DNA of 64,000 bases from Isochrysis galbana (lineage: Eukaryota > Haptophyta > Isochrysidales > Isochrysidaceae). Shown piece after piece: positions 20,062 to 30,809 of the stretch. The stretch lies in NCBI GenBank assembly GCA_018136815.1, contig CM030933.1, forward strand, positions 5,782,282 to 5,846,281, written 5' to 3'. The notes beneath the pieces were generated by a model. The model saw nothing but the letters and a program-made list of their open reading frames with translations. It was not told the DNA's origin and did no database searches. The translations under genes and the position numbers were made by a program. The stretch's first letter is position 1. Every line of letters begins with the position of its first letter.

Positions 20062-21145
20062 CACGATGTGTCGCCCTGCATTAATAGACCTTCTGGAAAT
20101 GCGATTGATCAGTATAAGTCACCTACGACTAACATCGCAGCACGCAGGAAAACCTGAACCCTGAAACGAAAATATATGATAAACAGGTCACTCAGCAGCA
20201 CAGGAGGAGGGCGAGAACACGCCGCTGAGGACAGGTGCACCCCGCTCCGCTCGGACCCCCCAAAAGACCCGAGCCCCTAAGTAGAGCACGAGGGGAGTTG
20301 CCGCAAGGCGGGAAATGAGGGAGGGGAAGGGAAGAGGGCGTGGCTACGAGGAAGCGTTCCAGTGCCACGAGTGAGGCGAGAATTTTAAAAGTTTTTTTTA
20401 CCTGCTTTTGGGAGCAATCTAGTTTAATTTGCGACCTCTTCGTATCTCTCCTTAGGCACGTCGCACTCGTCTTATTCGGTAGGTCTCTTGGAATCTTGTG
20501 CGGCAGGATTGCCCCTCGTTTCCGTTTTCGTTATGATACTACTAGTATTTTTCCCGTTCTAGACGAGATCATCTCGAGATCGCCGACATATCGCACTTTG
20601 ATCTTCGTCCGTCGCTGTCTGATCGGAGCGTTTGGGTTTGATTTGAGTCAAGTTACGTGAGAAGAGTCGTGGGACGAGAGTCGGAGTGTTTCCTGGGTGT
20701 CTGTGTCCGTTGGCCTGTCGTCAAGTCGTCATCCGTCGCTCTCGCTCTGCTCGTCGTCTCGCTCTCGTCTAGACCACTCATACCCTACAAACCCTCCTCT
20801 CCTCGCCAGCCCCTGCCATCACAGCCCTCCCCATCGCTCGCCCTCGCCTCTCGCCGCTCGCTCGATGTCGCTCTCGCCACCGTCCTCGCCGGGGGGAACG
20901 GAAGACGGCGCCGGAGGAAATGAACCGCGCGCGCGGAAAAGAACCTTGCGCGGGGGGGGGCCTCCCGGAGGGGAGCGTTGGAACCCAGGGAGAGGGCGCG
21001 AAGAGCCTGCTCCATATAAAAGTAAGCATAAACTTACTTCCACGAATTGCAAACAAAGAATCAAGCAAAAACACCACCTCTCCTTCCACTATTCATCTGC
21101 AACAGCTAGGAGCCTAAGTTCGAGTCTAGCGATTGGGCCATACGG
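20062..21145. other. Intergenic region with repeat traces
   Basis: No gene recognised. Near 21018-21040 the sequence AAGTAAGCATAAACTTACTT can fold as a short stem-loop and follows a G-rich stretch and GGAACCCAGGGAGAGGGCGC. This layout resembles the ends of the repeat family at 35.6-36.0 kb. Confidence 0.4.
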
Positions 21146-22051
21146 TCACTCACCAGCAATAGAATCTAACTGCATGAGCACCATCCGTATGGGCCCGCCA
21201 TGACCGTCTCTCCTCGGTGGAGTATATCTTTCGATGTCACGAGCATGAACTTCTCGCGCAACAAGGCCTCGATCAGTCGCATGTGCAAAAAAAGCCGCCT
21301 CATACTCCTCGCAGCGTTCGCGATACACAACTACCGCCATAGCGCCATGCCTACATGCTGAAGCGAGCGTTGTGACCAAAGGGGTTAGCAGGTCATCTGA
21401 GCCCTTGTAGTACAAGAGCTCACACAGCAGAACCAAATCGAAGCGTGCACCCAATACGGATTCATCGTCCACGAGCACTCTACCCCATTGTAATGGCATG
21501 GCGCACAGGGTGCTGGAGCCTCTATGGTGTGCCGACAACGGACGTCCATCGGCTGAAGCTGCTTTTATCGTCAAGCGACGCTGGATTCCTTCTACTCGCC
21601 CCGCTACATCAGTCGCTACATATAGCTGTAGCCGGCTCGAGAATCCAGGATCGGCGGTGAGGGACAAGGCGAGCGAGCCAGCCCCAGCGCCGAGTTCCAG
21701 CACAGCGTGGGGAGTCGGGGTGATCCCGACTGCCGCGCAGCCATCCGGGTCAATCAGGAATGAGGTGAGCATGCGTGAACAGTCCCACTCGCGCTGGCCT
21801 GTTGGGTCCATCGACTGGCCGCACGACTCCACATAGTCCACTGCAGCTCTGCGCGCAGCGGCTGGTGAAAGCGGCCCTGAGTCATCGAGTACTGCGCGGC
21901 CCGATCGGATGCACTGCTCCACAAAGTCGAGGAGGGCCGAGGGGACTCCTACGCATGAGTAGATATGCGCGCACATCAGGCACACGCCTGCCTCGCCCTC
22001 GCCACCTCCACACCCAGCCACCCCGGCCTCGCACCATTGCGCAGCCTCCAT
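21146..22051 (-). CDS. METTL21-type SAM-dependent methyltransferase
   Basis: Intronless 301-residue protein with a class I methyltransferase core. Motif I is VLELGAGAGSLALSL at about residues 116-130. The post-I acidic residue lies in YVATD, and FDLVLLCELLYYKGSDDLL near 200 fits the motif IV region of the Methyltransf_16 group (protein-lysine methyltransferases such as METTL21/EEF1AKMT). The D/E-x-x-Y element that marks these enzymes appears as ELLY. The N-terminal 100 residues (SGPLSPAAARRAAVDYV) are helical and family-variable. The protein substrate cannot be inferred. The start at 22051 is the first Met of the frame; no hydrophobic leader is seen, so it is probably cytosolic or nuclear. 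Confidence 0.75.
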   Translation of the reverse strand: MEAAQWCEAGVAGCGGGEGEAGVCLMCAHIYSCVGVPSALLDFVEQCIRSGRAVLDDSGPLSPAAARRAAVDYVESCGQSMDPTGQREWDCSRMLTSFLIDPDGCAAVGITPTPHAVLELGAGAGSLALSLTADPGFSSRLQLYVATDVAGRVEGIQRRLTIKAASADGRPLSAHHRGSSTLCAMPLQWGRVLVDDESVLGARFDLVLLCELLYYKGSDDLLTPLVTTLASACRHGAMAVVVYRERCEEYEAAFFAHATDRGLVAREVHARDIERYTPPRRDGHGGPIRMVLMQLDSIAGE

Positions 22052-22359
22052 CCACCGTGCCTCCCCCGCTCGCTCGCTCTGGTCTCAATGCAATGTCCCA
22101 TAAATAGTCAAAGCATATCGTACTGAGCCAAGTTATATAATACAAAAAGTTGTATTCAAAATGGCCCCTGTGAATACATTGAATTCCGAATTCAAACCGC
22201 CGGACGCGGCGGCCAGAGGCGGCCCCGGGTGCCGGAGGCGGAGGTGCACTTGTGCATCTGCCGGAGGCGGCGCCGGAGGCGCGGCGGCGCCCGCCGGAGG
22301 TGTCCGCGCCTGCTGCCAGCTAGCGTCTAATGCTAATGTAGCAATGTGCAATGTAGCTC

Positions 22360-22525
22360 GGTCACTCACTCATTTTAACCACTATTTCCCATCTCCCCTG
22401 GGTGCCCAAGGATTCCTCAGGGTCCCCCCCTACCTGCCCCACCAGCCGCCTCCGCCCTCCGAACGACCCCCTCCCGCCCCACGAAGGGCAATGGCGACGG
22501 TGAGGGACCCCCCTCCCCCTCCCTT
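22360..22525. repeat. Dispersed repeat, direct copy at 63165-63312
   Basis: CGGTCACTCACTCATTTTAACCACTATTTCCCATC and the following CCTGGGTGCCCAAGGATTCC, CCCCACGAA and ATGGCG-GTGAG blocks recur in the same order at 63165-63312. The sequence lies upstream of two genes on the minus strand and shows no coding content. Confidence 0.65.
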
Positions 22526-22820
22526 CCCCCGCGCGTGCAGCCACTGTGTGCGTGCGCGCGTGGCGAGAATATTAGTAGTAAAGATGTCGCGCGTGGGGGC
22601 CCTTAAATTCACTCAGTCTCGGGTGAAACGGCGCAGCGAGCGAAATGTTCACAAATCAAGAATTTCCGCCGCACGATTTTTCGAGCCCCCCCCCCCCCCC
22701 TCCATAGTGGGAGGGTATCGCGACGGGGTGTTGCTAATTGTGTCGAGATTGTCGAGCAAGCAGTCAAACTCACATCAACAACCAATCAACAAAAACAAAC
22801 AAGCTGGAAGCTGGAGGCAT

Positions 22821-23891
22821 TCAAGATCGGCTGGATTCCTCGCCGACACGTTCCAAGGCTACCAAATAGAACGTCTCAAGCAAGTAGGCTTCATCCACGC
22901 CCCCTTCAATACCCAAGGCCCGAGGACCAATGATTGCCATCCCGAGCTCGAGTGCCTGCGTCCGCAGCCAATCCATGTCGGGCATGACGCTGGGCACCGT
23001 GTTGGGATTTCCGGCTGCCTCCTCACGCACAAAGGCGGCACCGTTGACGTGGGCAAGCACAACACGACCTCCGGAATTCGGCACGAGTGCGGCTGCCCGA
23101 CGCAGAACGTCTTCCTGATCGGTAAAGAATTGCAACGCACCATTGAAGAGCACTGTGTCATAGGTGGATGGAGGAGCCGCCAGGGGGGAGCCGACGAATG
23201 AGCCACATTCAAAGACAGCCCCGCCGCTAGAGTGTGCCTGCTGTGCGGCCTTAATCATACGACTGGAAAGATCCAGGCCAACGTAACTGGCTTCATCAGC
23301 ACCTGCAGCCACCAAATACGGCAGTGCCGCACCATCTCCACAACCTACGTCAAGGACCGACACTTTCTTTCCGTCACGGCTCGAAGTGTCGCATGCCGCC
23401 CTTGCGACTTGACGCAGCTTGCGCTTCACCTCACCAGGCGTGCCCCCAGCCATCGGCATGAATGCCGCAATAGTATCCCATGTCATCTCCACCAGCTTCT
23501 CATGAACCTCATCTGAGGGCATGGAAACTGAAGCTTGTTGCATCTTTTCAAAGAGCTCTGGCTCCTCCTCCTGCAACCGCATCACGCTCTGCTGGAAGAA
23601 AGCAGCCTGGGCAGCATCGAGATTACCGTTCGCGCGCTCCAGTAGAGCTGCCACGTCGTCATCAAGTACTGCAGCCGGCTTCTTCGGCTTGCCAAACCCC
23701 CCCCCACCTTTGCTTGTGCCAGCCTTCCCGCCGCCCTTCCCACCGGCCTTGCCTTTGCTCTTTGCGGCGGCGCCCTTCTTGCCGAGGCCACTGGCGAGCA
23801 TGCTGAGGGGAGGGTGGCGCATCGTGGCGGGCGTCTTGAGCATGAGCAAGGCTGAGCAGCCAATGAGCAGTAGAGAAACGAGCGGGGTCAT
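22821..23891 (-). CDS. Class I methyltransferase with N-terminal signal sequence
   Basis: Intronless. The start at 23891 (MTPLVSLLLIGCSALLML) is preferred because it begins with a strong signal-peptide-like segment; the frame stays open to 24062. That leader plus a Lys/Gly/Ala-rich stretch (residues ~35-70, GKKGAAAKSKGKAGGKGG) looks like a bipartite secretory or plastid presequence. Residues ~80-115 (LDDDVAALLERANGNLDAAQ) may form a small helical adaptor. The methyltransferase core begins near 180: VSVLDVGCGDGAALPYLVAAG (motif I), YVGLDLSSRMIKAAQ (acidic post-I), YDTVLFNGALQFFTDQEDVL (motif IV) and GGRVVLAHVNG. It belongs to the UbiE/Methyltransf_11/25 group that methylates small molecules; the substrate is unknown. 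Length 356 residues. Confidence 0.75.
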   Translation of the reverse strand: MTPLVSLLLIGCSALLMLKTPATMRHPPLSMLASGLGKKGAAAKSKGKAGGKGGGKAGTSKGGGGFGKPKKPAAVLDDDVAALLERANGNLDAAQAAFFQQSVMRLQEEEPELFEKMQQASVSMPSDEVHEKLVEMTWDTIAAFMPMAGGTPGEVKRKLRQVARAACDTSSRDGKKVSVLDVGCGDGAALPYLVAAGADEASYVGLDLSSRMIKAAQQAHSSGGAVFECGSFVGSPLAAPPSTYDTVLFNGALQFFTDQEDVLRRAAALVPNSGGRVVLAHVNGAAFVREEAAGNPNTVPSVMPDMDWLRTQALELGMAIIGPRALGIEGGVDEAYLLETFYLVALERVGEESSRS

Positions 23892-24395
23892 GGTGATGGC
23901 AAGGTCACAGACAGCAGCGGCAGCAGAGGAGAGGAAGCCGCCTGAACGGGCAGATAGATCGTGGAGATGGACGTTGGAGGTTGGAGAGTTGCGTGAGGTT
24001 AGGGGAGAGGGAGCGATCGAGCGGGCCGGGAAGCAAACCTGGCACCGATCCGCAGGGCGCACGGGCGCGCGCGGCGGGGGGGAGGCGACTTCGACGCGGA
24101 GGGGGCGACGCTGGCTGGGAGAAGTGGGGAGGCGTCAGAGTTTTTTTAGTGAGTACTATAGCTGGGCGATCAGGATTGAGACCGAAAAGGTGGTGTGTGA
24201 AGAGATGGATGGTATTCTCATCAATGGAGGGATTTTGCAACGGTTGAAACAGCGGGTTACAAGACGTGCTCCGCCTCCGTCGCAACGGAGTTTCAACCGC
24301 CTCGCAAAAGGACAACTCGGCGGAAATAAAAAATGCCAACGGTGCCGATGTTAGCGTCGTACTAGAGCGTTAGAGTTTTTCTGCTTGTTGTGCGA
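23892..24395. other. 5' region of the signal-bearing methyltransferase gene
   Basis: GC-rich stretch with GGCGGGGGGGA at about 24072-24082, about 180 bp upstream of the start. No separate gene seen. Confidence 0.35.
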
Positions 24396-24540
24396 GTATA
24401 ACCTTAGTGCTGTGGTCCGTAGCCTTCATCGGCAACGGAGCCCCTACCCCGCGATGGGGGTGTGCGCGGTTGGTGCATGGCTCGTCCGGTGTATGTGGCT
24501 AGGGATGCTAGCCAACAAGATGCTCTACAAGACGATCATT
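24396..24540. repeat. Dispersed repeat, inverted copy at 4112-4268
   Basis: Matches the reverse complement of the block next to the F-box gene; shared segments include GGCTCGTCCGGTGTATGTGG and GCTAGCCAACAAGATGCTC with few differences. Non-coding. Confidence 0.6.
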
Positions 24541-24692
24541 TCAAACGTGGCACCCCCGCCAAGAGACCACTTCAATCTCTACATCACTAGCGCGTTTGAC
24601 GACGCTCAAGCTCAAGGATGCAACATCACAACGAATTTGTCGGGGCTTTCCGCTCACGGTCAAAAATGTCGACCCCCCAAGAATATTAGTAC

Positions 24693-24719
24693 TTAAAAAG
24701 CCCTGCTTGACCGCCCTAA
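24693..24719 (-). repeat. TIR-family terminal motif
   Basis: TTAAAAAGCCCTGCTTGACCGCCCTAA. Read on the minus strand it begins TTAGGGCGGTCAAGCAGGG, one of six related ends in the window. Confidence 0.65.
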
Positions 24720-24904
24720 TGTCACATGAGCAAATGTATTTACTACTACATTTGCTTAAATAAAATTTCTCGCGAATGTGTACACCTGTGAACATCCCTA
24801 CTCACACGGGCATCATGGTGAAGTTGAAGTGGTGTTTTCGTATGTTTACTCCGATCGCTCGTGACTCGTGAACTCCGAACACTGAAAAATCCACAAGGAA
24901 GGGG

Positions 24905-25591
24905 ATGGAGGATGTTGTGAACGAACACAGCAAAGACCTAACGTGCTGTGAAACAGCTAGTTTTCATGGGATCTCGGTGGCTTCCGAGAGGGCAAGCGGC
25001 GTCTGGAGGGCGATGGCCGCCGAGAAAGTGATGGAAGTGATCAAGTATCTCCCCGTCTGCCCTGAGAGCTGGGGCCTGCACAATTGGCAGGCGCCTACTA
25101 TGGCGTACCTTAGACCAGGCATGTGGGTCCAGCGACTCGCCGGTCTGCAAACGTGCTGGGCATCAGAAACATGGTTGATGAAGGGGGCCGATGCCTCGGC
25201 TGTAGTCGAAGCGCTCAAGAAGTGCAACACTCTGAAGGAGCAGTGCACGAAGGCCACCCACCCTGCGCTGCGTGCGGCGGACTTCCAGACACGCGAGGCA
25301 CGCTCAGACTTCTTCTCGTGCTTTTTCTTCACTCCCCGCAAGAAGTGGCTCGATGTCTGCGAAATCAAGCTTCGACAAGAGGCTGACGGGCTTTATGCTG
25401 ATGCATTTTCATGCTCCACTGGCATTGTCCCGACGGCTGTCATCGGCTGTACGCCATTGTCCGCACTCTTCAGCCCAATTCCATTCGATGATTGGGGGCA
25501 GAATCAGAGTCATTTGCGCACGCTCCGCCAACTCATTGCTGATGAAGGCATCGGAATCGAGAAAGTCGCCACAAAGGAGAAATCATCCTGA
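24905..25591 (+). CDS. Unidentified intronless gene, Cys-rich soluble protein
   Basis: A 228-codon open frame whose residues ~37-225 look protein-like throughout (MAAEKVMEVIKYLPVCPESW, SDFFSCFFFTPRKKWLDVCE, ADAFSCSTGIVPTAVIGC, PFDDWGQNQSHLRTLRQLI). A second in-frame Met at 25013 (MAAEKVMEV) may be the real start. Cysteines are frequent and there is no obvious transmembrane span. The DxGQNxxR/HLxxLR ending is reminiscent of algal proteins of unknown function, but I cannot name a family. The balanced composition, with no low complexity, argues that it is a true gene. Confidence 0.55.
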   Translation: MEDVVNEHSKDLTCCETASFHGISVASERASGVWRAMAAEKVMEVIKYLPVCPESWGLHNWQAPTMAYLRPGMWVQRLAGLQTCWASETWLMKGADASAVVEALKKCNTLKEQCTKATHPALRAADFQTREARSDFFSCFFFTPRKKWLDVCEIKLRQEADGLYADAFSCSTGIVPTAVIGCTPLSALFSPIPFDDWGQNQSHLRTLRQLIADEGIGIEKVATKEKSS

Positions 25592-26753
25592 ATGGTCTTA
25601 GATAGTGATGGCCATTGACGGCTGAGCCGCGGGGCTTGAGCCACAGGAGATGAGCCGCCAAGGATGAAGCGCGAGGGCTTCACGCAGCCGCTCCGACCAA
25701 GTCGGAGAGTCGCGTGATCGTGAGTCACTCCAATCTGCTGTACTCTTTGATCATTTTTTGTGGAGTATGTTGTTTGCGTGACTTTGCATCAGCAGGATGC
25801 CTATGGTGCAGCCTGTTGACCTCCTGGAAGTTTGCAGTGCACTAGTAGTACACTAGACGAACGATTAGATGGATACTTGTTGAGAGTCGTACCATGTCTC
25901 GGAGCCTGACTAGCACCTTCCGCTGCTTGCAACCGAAGAAGGTTAGTTGCCTCAATTGCTAGCCATTATAGACTTAGCCATTAGACTTACCATCCGTCGC
26001 CTCTACTAGCTACTAGTGGTGGGGCCCGCATGCACTACAACGGGGTTGGCGCCATGGGAGGGCCGGGGCAGGCCTGCCGGCTGTCTTCCCGTGGGCGTAA
26101 CGTAAACGAAAGCATGATTTGCACCTGTTCTTGTTTCTTGGCCCGCATGCAATCTCGATTTACGATTTCGAGGCCCCCGCCCCCGCTGAACTGCAGTGCT
26201 TCTTGTGGTTGTACGGGGTGATGGGAGGCTGTGGCTGCAGTGTGTGTTGGTGTGGAGAGGCTGTGCATGGTAGTAACATGTGAGGTACAAACAGAGGAGG
26301 GCACGGGGGATGGAGTGACACGGACGGGAGAGGCGCACGCGGACGGGGGCGAGACCGAGGGCTCGGTCTCGAACGGCATGAGGACGGGCGGGGCGAGCAC
26401 GGAGGGCACAGGCAGACCGAAGGGGCACGGAAGCGCTCGAGCGGTGACGCTGATCGCAAGAACGAAGAACAAGGGAGAGGACACTCGCGGGGGAAAATGG
26501 ACACGGGAGGGAAAAAAATACGCGGGAAAAGAAAGGGATGAAACGGGGTCGGAAACTCAAGGGAACACTCGGGGAGAGAACGGGGAAAGGAGAGAGGGGA
26601 GGCACGGACCTAATGGGCGACGCGGGGAGGGGGTTAGGGAGGGGGTCTCGCGGGGAAACCTAATGGCGGGAAGGAAACGCAATGCAGGGAGGGGGCACCG
26701 GAGCGTGATGGCGGGGAGGGAGTCAAGCGAGGAAAACCTGCTAAACCTAGCGG
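25592..26753. other. Intergenic, purine-rich
   Basis: No convincing gene. 26290-26750 is strongly G/A-rich on the + strand and keeps long frames open on both strands through composition alone. Confidence 0.45.
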
Positions 26754-27287
26754 TTAGGAATGTACAAGGGGGAACGGGCAACACCCACCCGCAACACCCC
26801 CCCCAATGCGAGAAGCGGGAAACGGGGCGAGCGCATTGCAGAAGGTGGGAGAAAAAGGGGGGGCGTGCAGCAGCTCAGACGGCGGCGGCGACGTGCGCCC
26901 AAGAATTCGTCGCATAGCGGATGCAGGCGTCCACTTTGCGCTTGGGCAGCCACTTTGTGATTGTGAGGAAATCTGCCGCCATGTGCTCGGACGTCCGTCG
27001 GGAGCGCGGAAGGTCCACATGTCGCCGACGTCCTCAACGCGCAGCCAACCTTGGGACGCGAGCTCGGCGTGAAGGCGGTCCTGCCATTCGCGGCCGGCGG
27101 GTTCCTCGCCCCATAGCAAGCTGCCACATTCGACGCACAGTGGGGTGCCATCGTCGGCTTGGAGGTGGGAGAGAGTGGTGGGCAGAGCGAGATAGGTGAT
27201 GGGGCGGTCTTGGCGCAAGCCGTTCATGTACGATGTACGCGTTCGGGACGTCCGCTTTGCCGAGGTCGGCGAGCAGGCGAGACGCAT
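26754..27287 (-). CDS. Doubtful ORF of unknown function
   Basis: Frame of 177 codons. Residues ~24-110 look protein-like (GLRQDRPITYLALPTTLSHL, LCVECGSLLWGEEPAGREW, GWLRVEDVGDMWTFRAPDG), including a CVEC pair, while the C-terminal part is low complexity. An upstream overlapping frame (NERHASRLLADLGKADVPNA) could be the true 5' part with a frameshift or intron between. No family recognised; it may be a decayed gene or an exon of an unrecognised gene. Confidence 0.3.
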   Translation of the reverse strand: MRLACSPTSAKRTSRTRTSYMNGLRQDRPITYLALPTTLSHLQADDGTPLCVECGSLLWGEEPAGREWQDRLHAELASQGWLRVEDVGDMWTFRAPDGRPSTWRQISSQSQSGCPSAKWTPASAMRRILGRTSPPPSELLHAPPFSPTFCNALAPFPASRIGGGVAGGCCPFPLVHS

Positions 27288-27711
27288 GCCTTTCGTTCTT
27301 CTTTACTTTCACCAAAACCGCGACGAAACTAATGCTAATCGTCGGTGCCCCCTTGGCTCGGGATGCACTGTTCTCTGCGATTGGACTCGGACTCGGAACG
27401 GAAATGGAAGGGAGCTTGAGCTTGCTTCTTGCTTGAAGTGATACATGGTTGTGTGTGTGTCAAAGGTAGCAACACACATCGAGGTGTATGGGCGAGTGCA
27501 CTGTGGATTGTCGTGATGGTACCGGGCTAGTGGCTGTAGTGGTACTCACGCTCAGATATTTTCTTATCGCTGCTTGGCCTAGGACGAAGGCATAGCCGCA
27601 TCCGTGGCGATTTTACTTTGACGAGGGGGGCAAGCGTGGAGAGAAATGAATAAAAGGGTCTACTTGACAAAATTTTGAACGCTCAGTCAACAGAGACAGT
27701 AAGAGCATTGA
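27288..27711. other. Intergenic spacer
   Basis: Nothing recognisable; includes a short GTGTGTGTGTC run near 27450. Confidence 0.4.
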
Positions 27712-29127
27712 TCAATCAAGGATGGCTTTCTTTTCACGTGATTTCTGCCCCTTCTTTTTCTTCCCTTTACCCACATCGCATTGAGAGAGGTCATCTGCTA
27801 CGAGCGATGGGGTCGGCTCAGGCGCACAAGCCGGAAAATTAAAGGGGAGCGGAAAGGTTCCTAGACCATAGACAACCTGATGAGCCATTGGATTGTCAGC
27901 TGGGACCAAGCCGGTGCCATAAAGACGCACCCATGCATCCACATACCGAGATCCCAAAGCCTGTGCTGCGACAGTTGAAAAATGGAGACGATCACCTTTG
28001 TGATCAAGCCCATAGGCGGAAACACATGCACATCTGCGCAGGCGATCTTGAAGGCTGATAATGCCTGCATTGACAATGGGCGCAAAGACAAATCGATCGT
28101 CCAACTGATCTAGGAAGTAGCCGAGCTCACCCACCACCGTTGGCAAAAGTGGATTGCCGAGTGCGCGACGCAATGCTTCTATTGCCCTAACATTGAGGTC
28201 TACGTGAGCTTCAGCCACCCCTGGTGCAGGGCCGCAATCCGATTCGCCTTGGTGCCACAACAGCCCCGCGAGTTTTGCGCCCGGGCCAGCGGTCTGTATT
28301 GCGAGTTTCACTCGCCGCACACACTCATCGTACAACTGTAGATGCGATCCGCGCAGTTGTACGCTTGCTTCACCTGCGACCACAGTCCCACACTGCACGT
28401 CTGCACCTACCGGTAGAGAAGGCAAGGGCGGGTCCAGCGGGCCAAATGACGGTCCATCTTCAACCCAATAGCGAACAGATGTGCCGCCCCAGGCGCACGG
28501 CACGAGCAATATCTGTGTGTCCTTTGCGCCTGCAACAATGAGTCGTCTGCGAAGCTCACGAGCAAATGACAGCCCAGGGCCGACGCCTGCTTTGCTCGGC
28601 TTATCTGCATGCAATGGATCCGCAGCCGGCTGCCAAACGTCACCACGCTGAGCAAAGCAGAGGACATGTTCGTCCAGCTGCGGCGTGTCCTCGAGTCCGA
28701 GCAAGTCGCCGCGCCCAGCCATATTGCTCTGTCCAGCCAGCACAAAGACCAGACGAAGCGGCCCGGGCGCCTCAAAGGATGGAGGAGTGTGCAGCTTCGT
28801 GGGCAAGGTCTGGCCGGCCAGCGTCCTAAGCCTAGATTCCAGCTGCTCCGCCTTCGCAGCGAGCGTGGCGGAGGCGTCCTCGTCTCTGCGCGTCTGATCC
28901 ATCGCGAGATAAAGCGTGTGCTCTGAGGTGCCCGGCACATGATTCCTGGGCCATTCCGGATGGCAGGTCACACCCGGCTCGAGCAATACCGCTCCAGATG
29001 GCTGACTCACCACGATAGAGGCGGGTGCACCCGTCACCCTACTGGCGTTCCCATGCGCTCCTTCGGCAGCTGAAGAGCTCCCGGAGTGCATCGTCAGCGC
29101 CGTCGCCACTGTCGCCGTCGTCCGCAT
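27712..29127 (-). CDS. Sialate O-acetylesterase-like SGNH esterase (SASA domain)
   Basis: Predicted 471-residue, intronless carbohydrate esterase of the SASA/DUF303 type, which removes acetyl groups from polysaccharides or sialic acid. The nucleophile motif FVLAGQSNMAGRG places Ser at residue 134. The oxyanion/Gly block is LVPCAWGGTSVRYW and the Asn/Gln block GLLWHQGESDCGP. The catalytic Asp-His pair sits in DHKGDRLHFSTVAAQALG. The start at 29127 (MRTTATVATALTMHS) is preferred as it gives a short Ala-rich leader; the frame is open further upstream to 29349. A heptad-like stretch (LAAKAEQLESRLRTLAGQTL) precedes the domain. The C-terminus is basic (KGKKKKGQKSREKK). Extracellular or endomembrane action is inferred from the family. 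Confidence 0.85.
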   Translation of the reverse strand: MRTTATVATALTMHSGSSSAAEGAHGNASRVTGAPASIVVSQPSGAVLLEPGVTCHPEWPRNHVPGTSEHTLYLAMDQTRRDEDASATLAAKAEQLESRLRTLAGQTLPTKLHTPPSFEAPGPLRLVFVLAGQSNMAGRGDLLGLEDTPQLDEHVLCFAQRGDVWQPAADPLHADKPSKAGVGPGLSFARELRRRLIVAGAKDTQILLVPCAWGGTSVRYWVEDGPSFGPLDPPLPSLPVGADVQCGTVVAGEASVQLRGSHLQLYDECVRRVKLAIQTAGPGAKLAGLLWHQGESDCGPAPGVAEAHVDLNVRAIEALRRALGNPLLPTVVGELGYFLDQLDDRFVFAPIVNAGIISLQDRLRRCACVSAYGLDHKGDRLHFSTVAAQALGSRYVDAWVRLYGTGLVPADNPMAHQVVYGLGTFPLPFNFPACAPEPTPSLVADDLSQCDVGKGKKKKGQKSREKKAILD

Positions 29128-30809
29128 GCACCAGTACCATCTTCGTACATAAGACTTTTCTCTTGAGTAGCAACTTCGTTCCATGAATACTTTTCGGGAG
29201 CTAAAACGCAAGACCCCGAGGTCGAAGTAGTACAGTAGTTCTCTGTAAAAATAAAAAAATGGGAAACGACAGATTGAAGGAGGAGAGTTGCTGCGCATGG
29301 ACAGACGAAAAAATGAAGACAGGCAAGATGGCAAGATGGCAACAGACATCAGTCTAAAAGAGTCGGCGAGGAAGAGAGAGAGCCCTGCTCGCGCCCAGCC
29401 AATAGGCCCAGGTCAGGATTTCGGATTTTTTTTTCAAAATTTGGAATTTGGGGGTGGTTTAAAGTTTACTCACAGGTTTCTTGGCGAAATTTCGCAAAAT
29501 CTGGGGGGATCCTGCAGCCCCCCCCCCCCCCTCACCCTTCCCCCCCCCCCCCTACCCCATCCCCCATATCCATATCCTAACTAAGGGCCTTACTAAGGGG
29601 AAGGGGGGCTCCTAGAGAGAAGGGCAGGGGGGTAGTGGGTAGTAAGGGCGGGAGAGGGGAGAGGGTATAAGGGCGGGAGAGGGGAGAGGGTAGAGTAGTA
29701 AGAGTGGGAGAGGGAGGGTAGGGTAGTAAGGGCGGGAGAGGGAGAGGAGGGGTAGTAAGGGCGGGGGTGTTGTATTCAGGCCTTTTGGCATGAATAGTTC
29801 GGCATGAGTACGAGCCTTCTTTCTTCGTTATCTACGGTCTTCTAGGTTCGTCGTGGTCGCTCAAGGCGAGCTGATTCGGATTCTCCCTGGGCTCAAGTTC
29901 GGGTTCGCCGATTTTCCTCTCGAAAATCGAAGGATTTGAGGATTTGAGTTTTATTTTTACCTGGAACTAACGACTAACGCGTTCAGGGTGGAACTTACTT
30001 GTTCAGACGCGGAGAAGATAGCGAATTAAACCTATTTGCGAGGCGCCTAGGATGAAGAAAGGTGGGGAAACTTCCCTTCTCTTCGAGAGAAAGAGAGAGG
30101 AGAGAGGGCGCTCCACAACCCAAGATCCTATGCGTCCAAGCGAAGCTTTTGACCGAGAACGAGAACGAGAGAATTATAACGATAATACCGAACGACGAAG
30201 AGAAGCCTAACGAGTGTCGATTCGCGAATGCGACACAGGCATCTTGAGCGAGATGTGGCGCCGCGCGGGACGCACGCTCTGGCTGCCGTGAGCCCTCGCC
30301 CCACGCGCGGCATGCACGCCTTCGGCCTCGTGAGAGGGTGGCAAGGCCACTGAAGGGGCGGCCCTCACCTTCGCCGCCGTCGCCATCGCCCCTCGTAGAA
30401 CACCGTCTTTCCCCCGGAGACGGTTGGAAGAGGCGCGCACTGCGCTTCCTTACAATAACCTGTTTGAGGAAGGTTTCAGGAACGCGACTACTTAGAACTC
30501 CCTCCTGAATCCCTCTTTCAGCCCTTTTCCAACTTTGCAAAACCCCTTGATTATTAATTACAATATTGCGTAAATTATGTGCTATACTCCTACTGCCTCT
30601 AAAGTACTATCATGAGTAAGTAAATGTAGAGTAGAGTATTTTTCGCCGCTCGCGCTCGCTCCCCTGTTCTCCCTCGGTGGGTCTGCCTAGAGTCAAGAGA
30701 GAATAAAGGAGATAGCATAAGAGAGAAAAGCGAGGAGAGGGAGAGTTGAGAAGGAAGGGAGGAGAAGAATGACTTCTCCGCCGCCCATCATCATCATCGT
30801 CGCCACACC
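29128..30809. other. Intergenic region with minisatellite
   Basis: No convincing gene. It has C runs at 29518-29555, a minisatellite at 29600-29770 and, upstream of the hydroxylase, GA-rich sequence. Some frames open at 30.0-30.5 kb on the minus strand but have Ser/Arg-biased, shadow-like composition. Confidence 0.45.
29600..29770 (+). repeat. G-rich minisatellite
   Basis: Tandem units of GTAGTAAGGGCGGGAGAGGG, sometimes with a GAGAGGGTATAAG or GTAGAGTAGTAAG insert, at least five copies of 33-45 bp. Confidence 0.75.

Noticed and set aside
20657-21117. Several overlapping Arg/Pro/Ser-rich frames
   Set aside because: All six frames stay open because of GC-rich simple sequence; no conserved motif.
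26006-26917. 200-codon frames on both strands
   Set aside because: Purine/pyrimidine strand asymmetry explains the lack of stops; residues are almost only Arg, Gly, Glu or Pro, Ser, Leu.
29995-30540. 181-codon minus-strand frame
   Set aside because: Ser/Arg-biased, overlapped by other open frames, and without recognisable domains.
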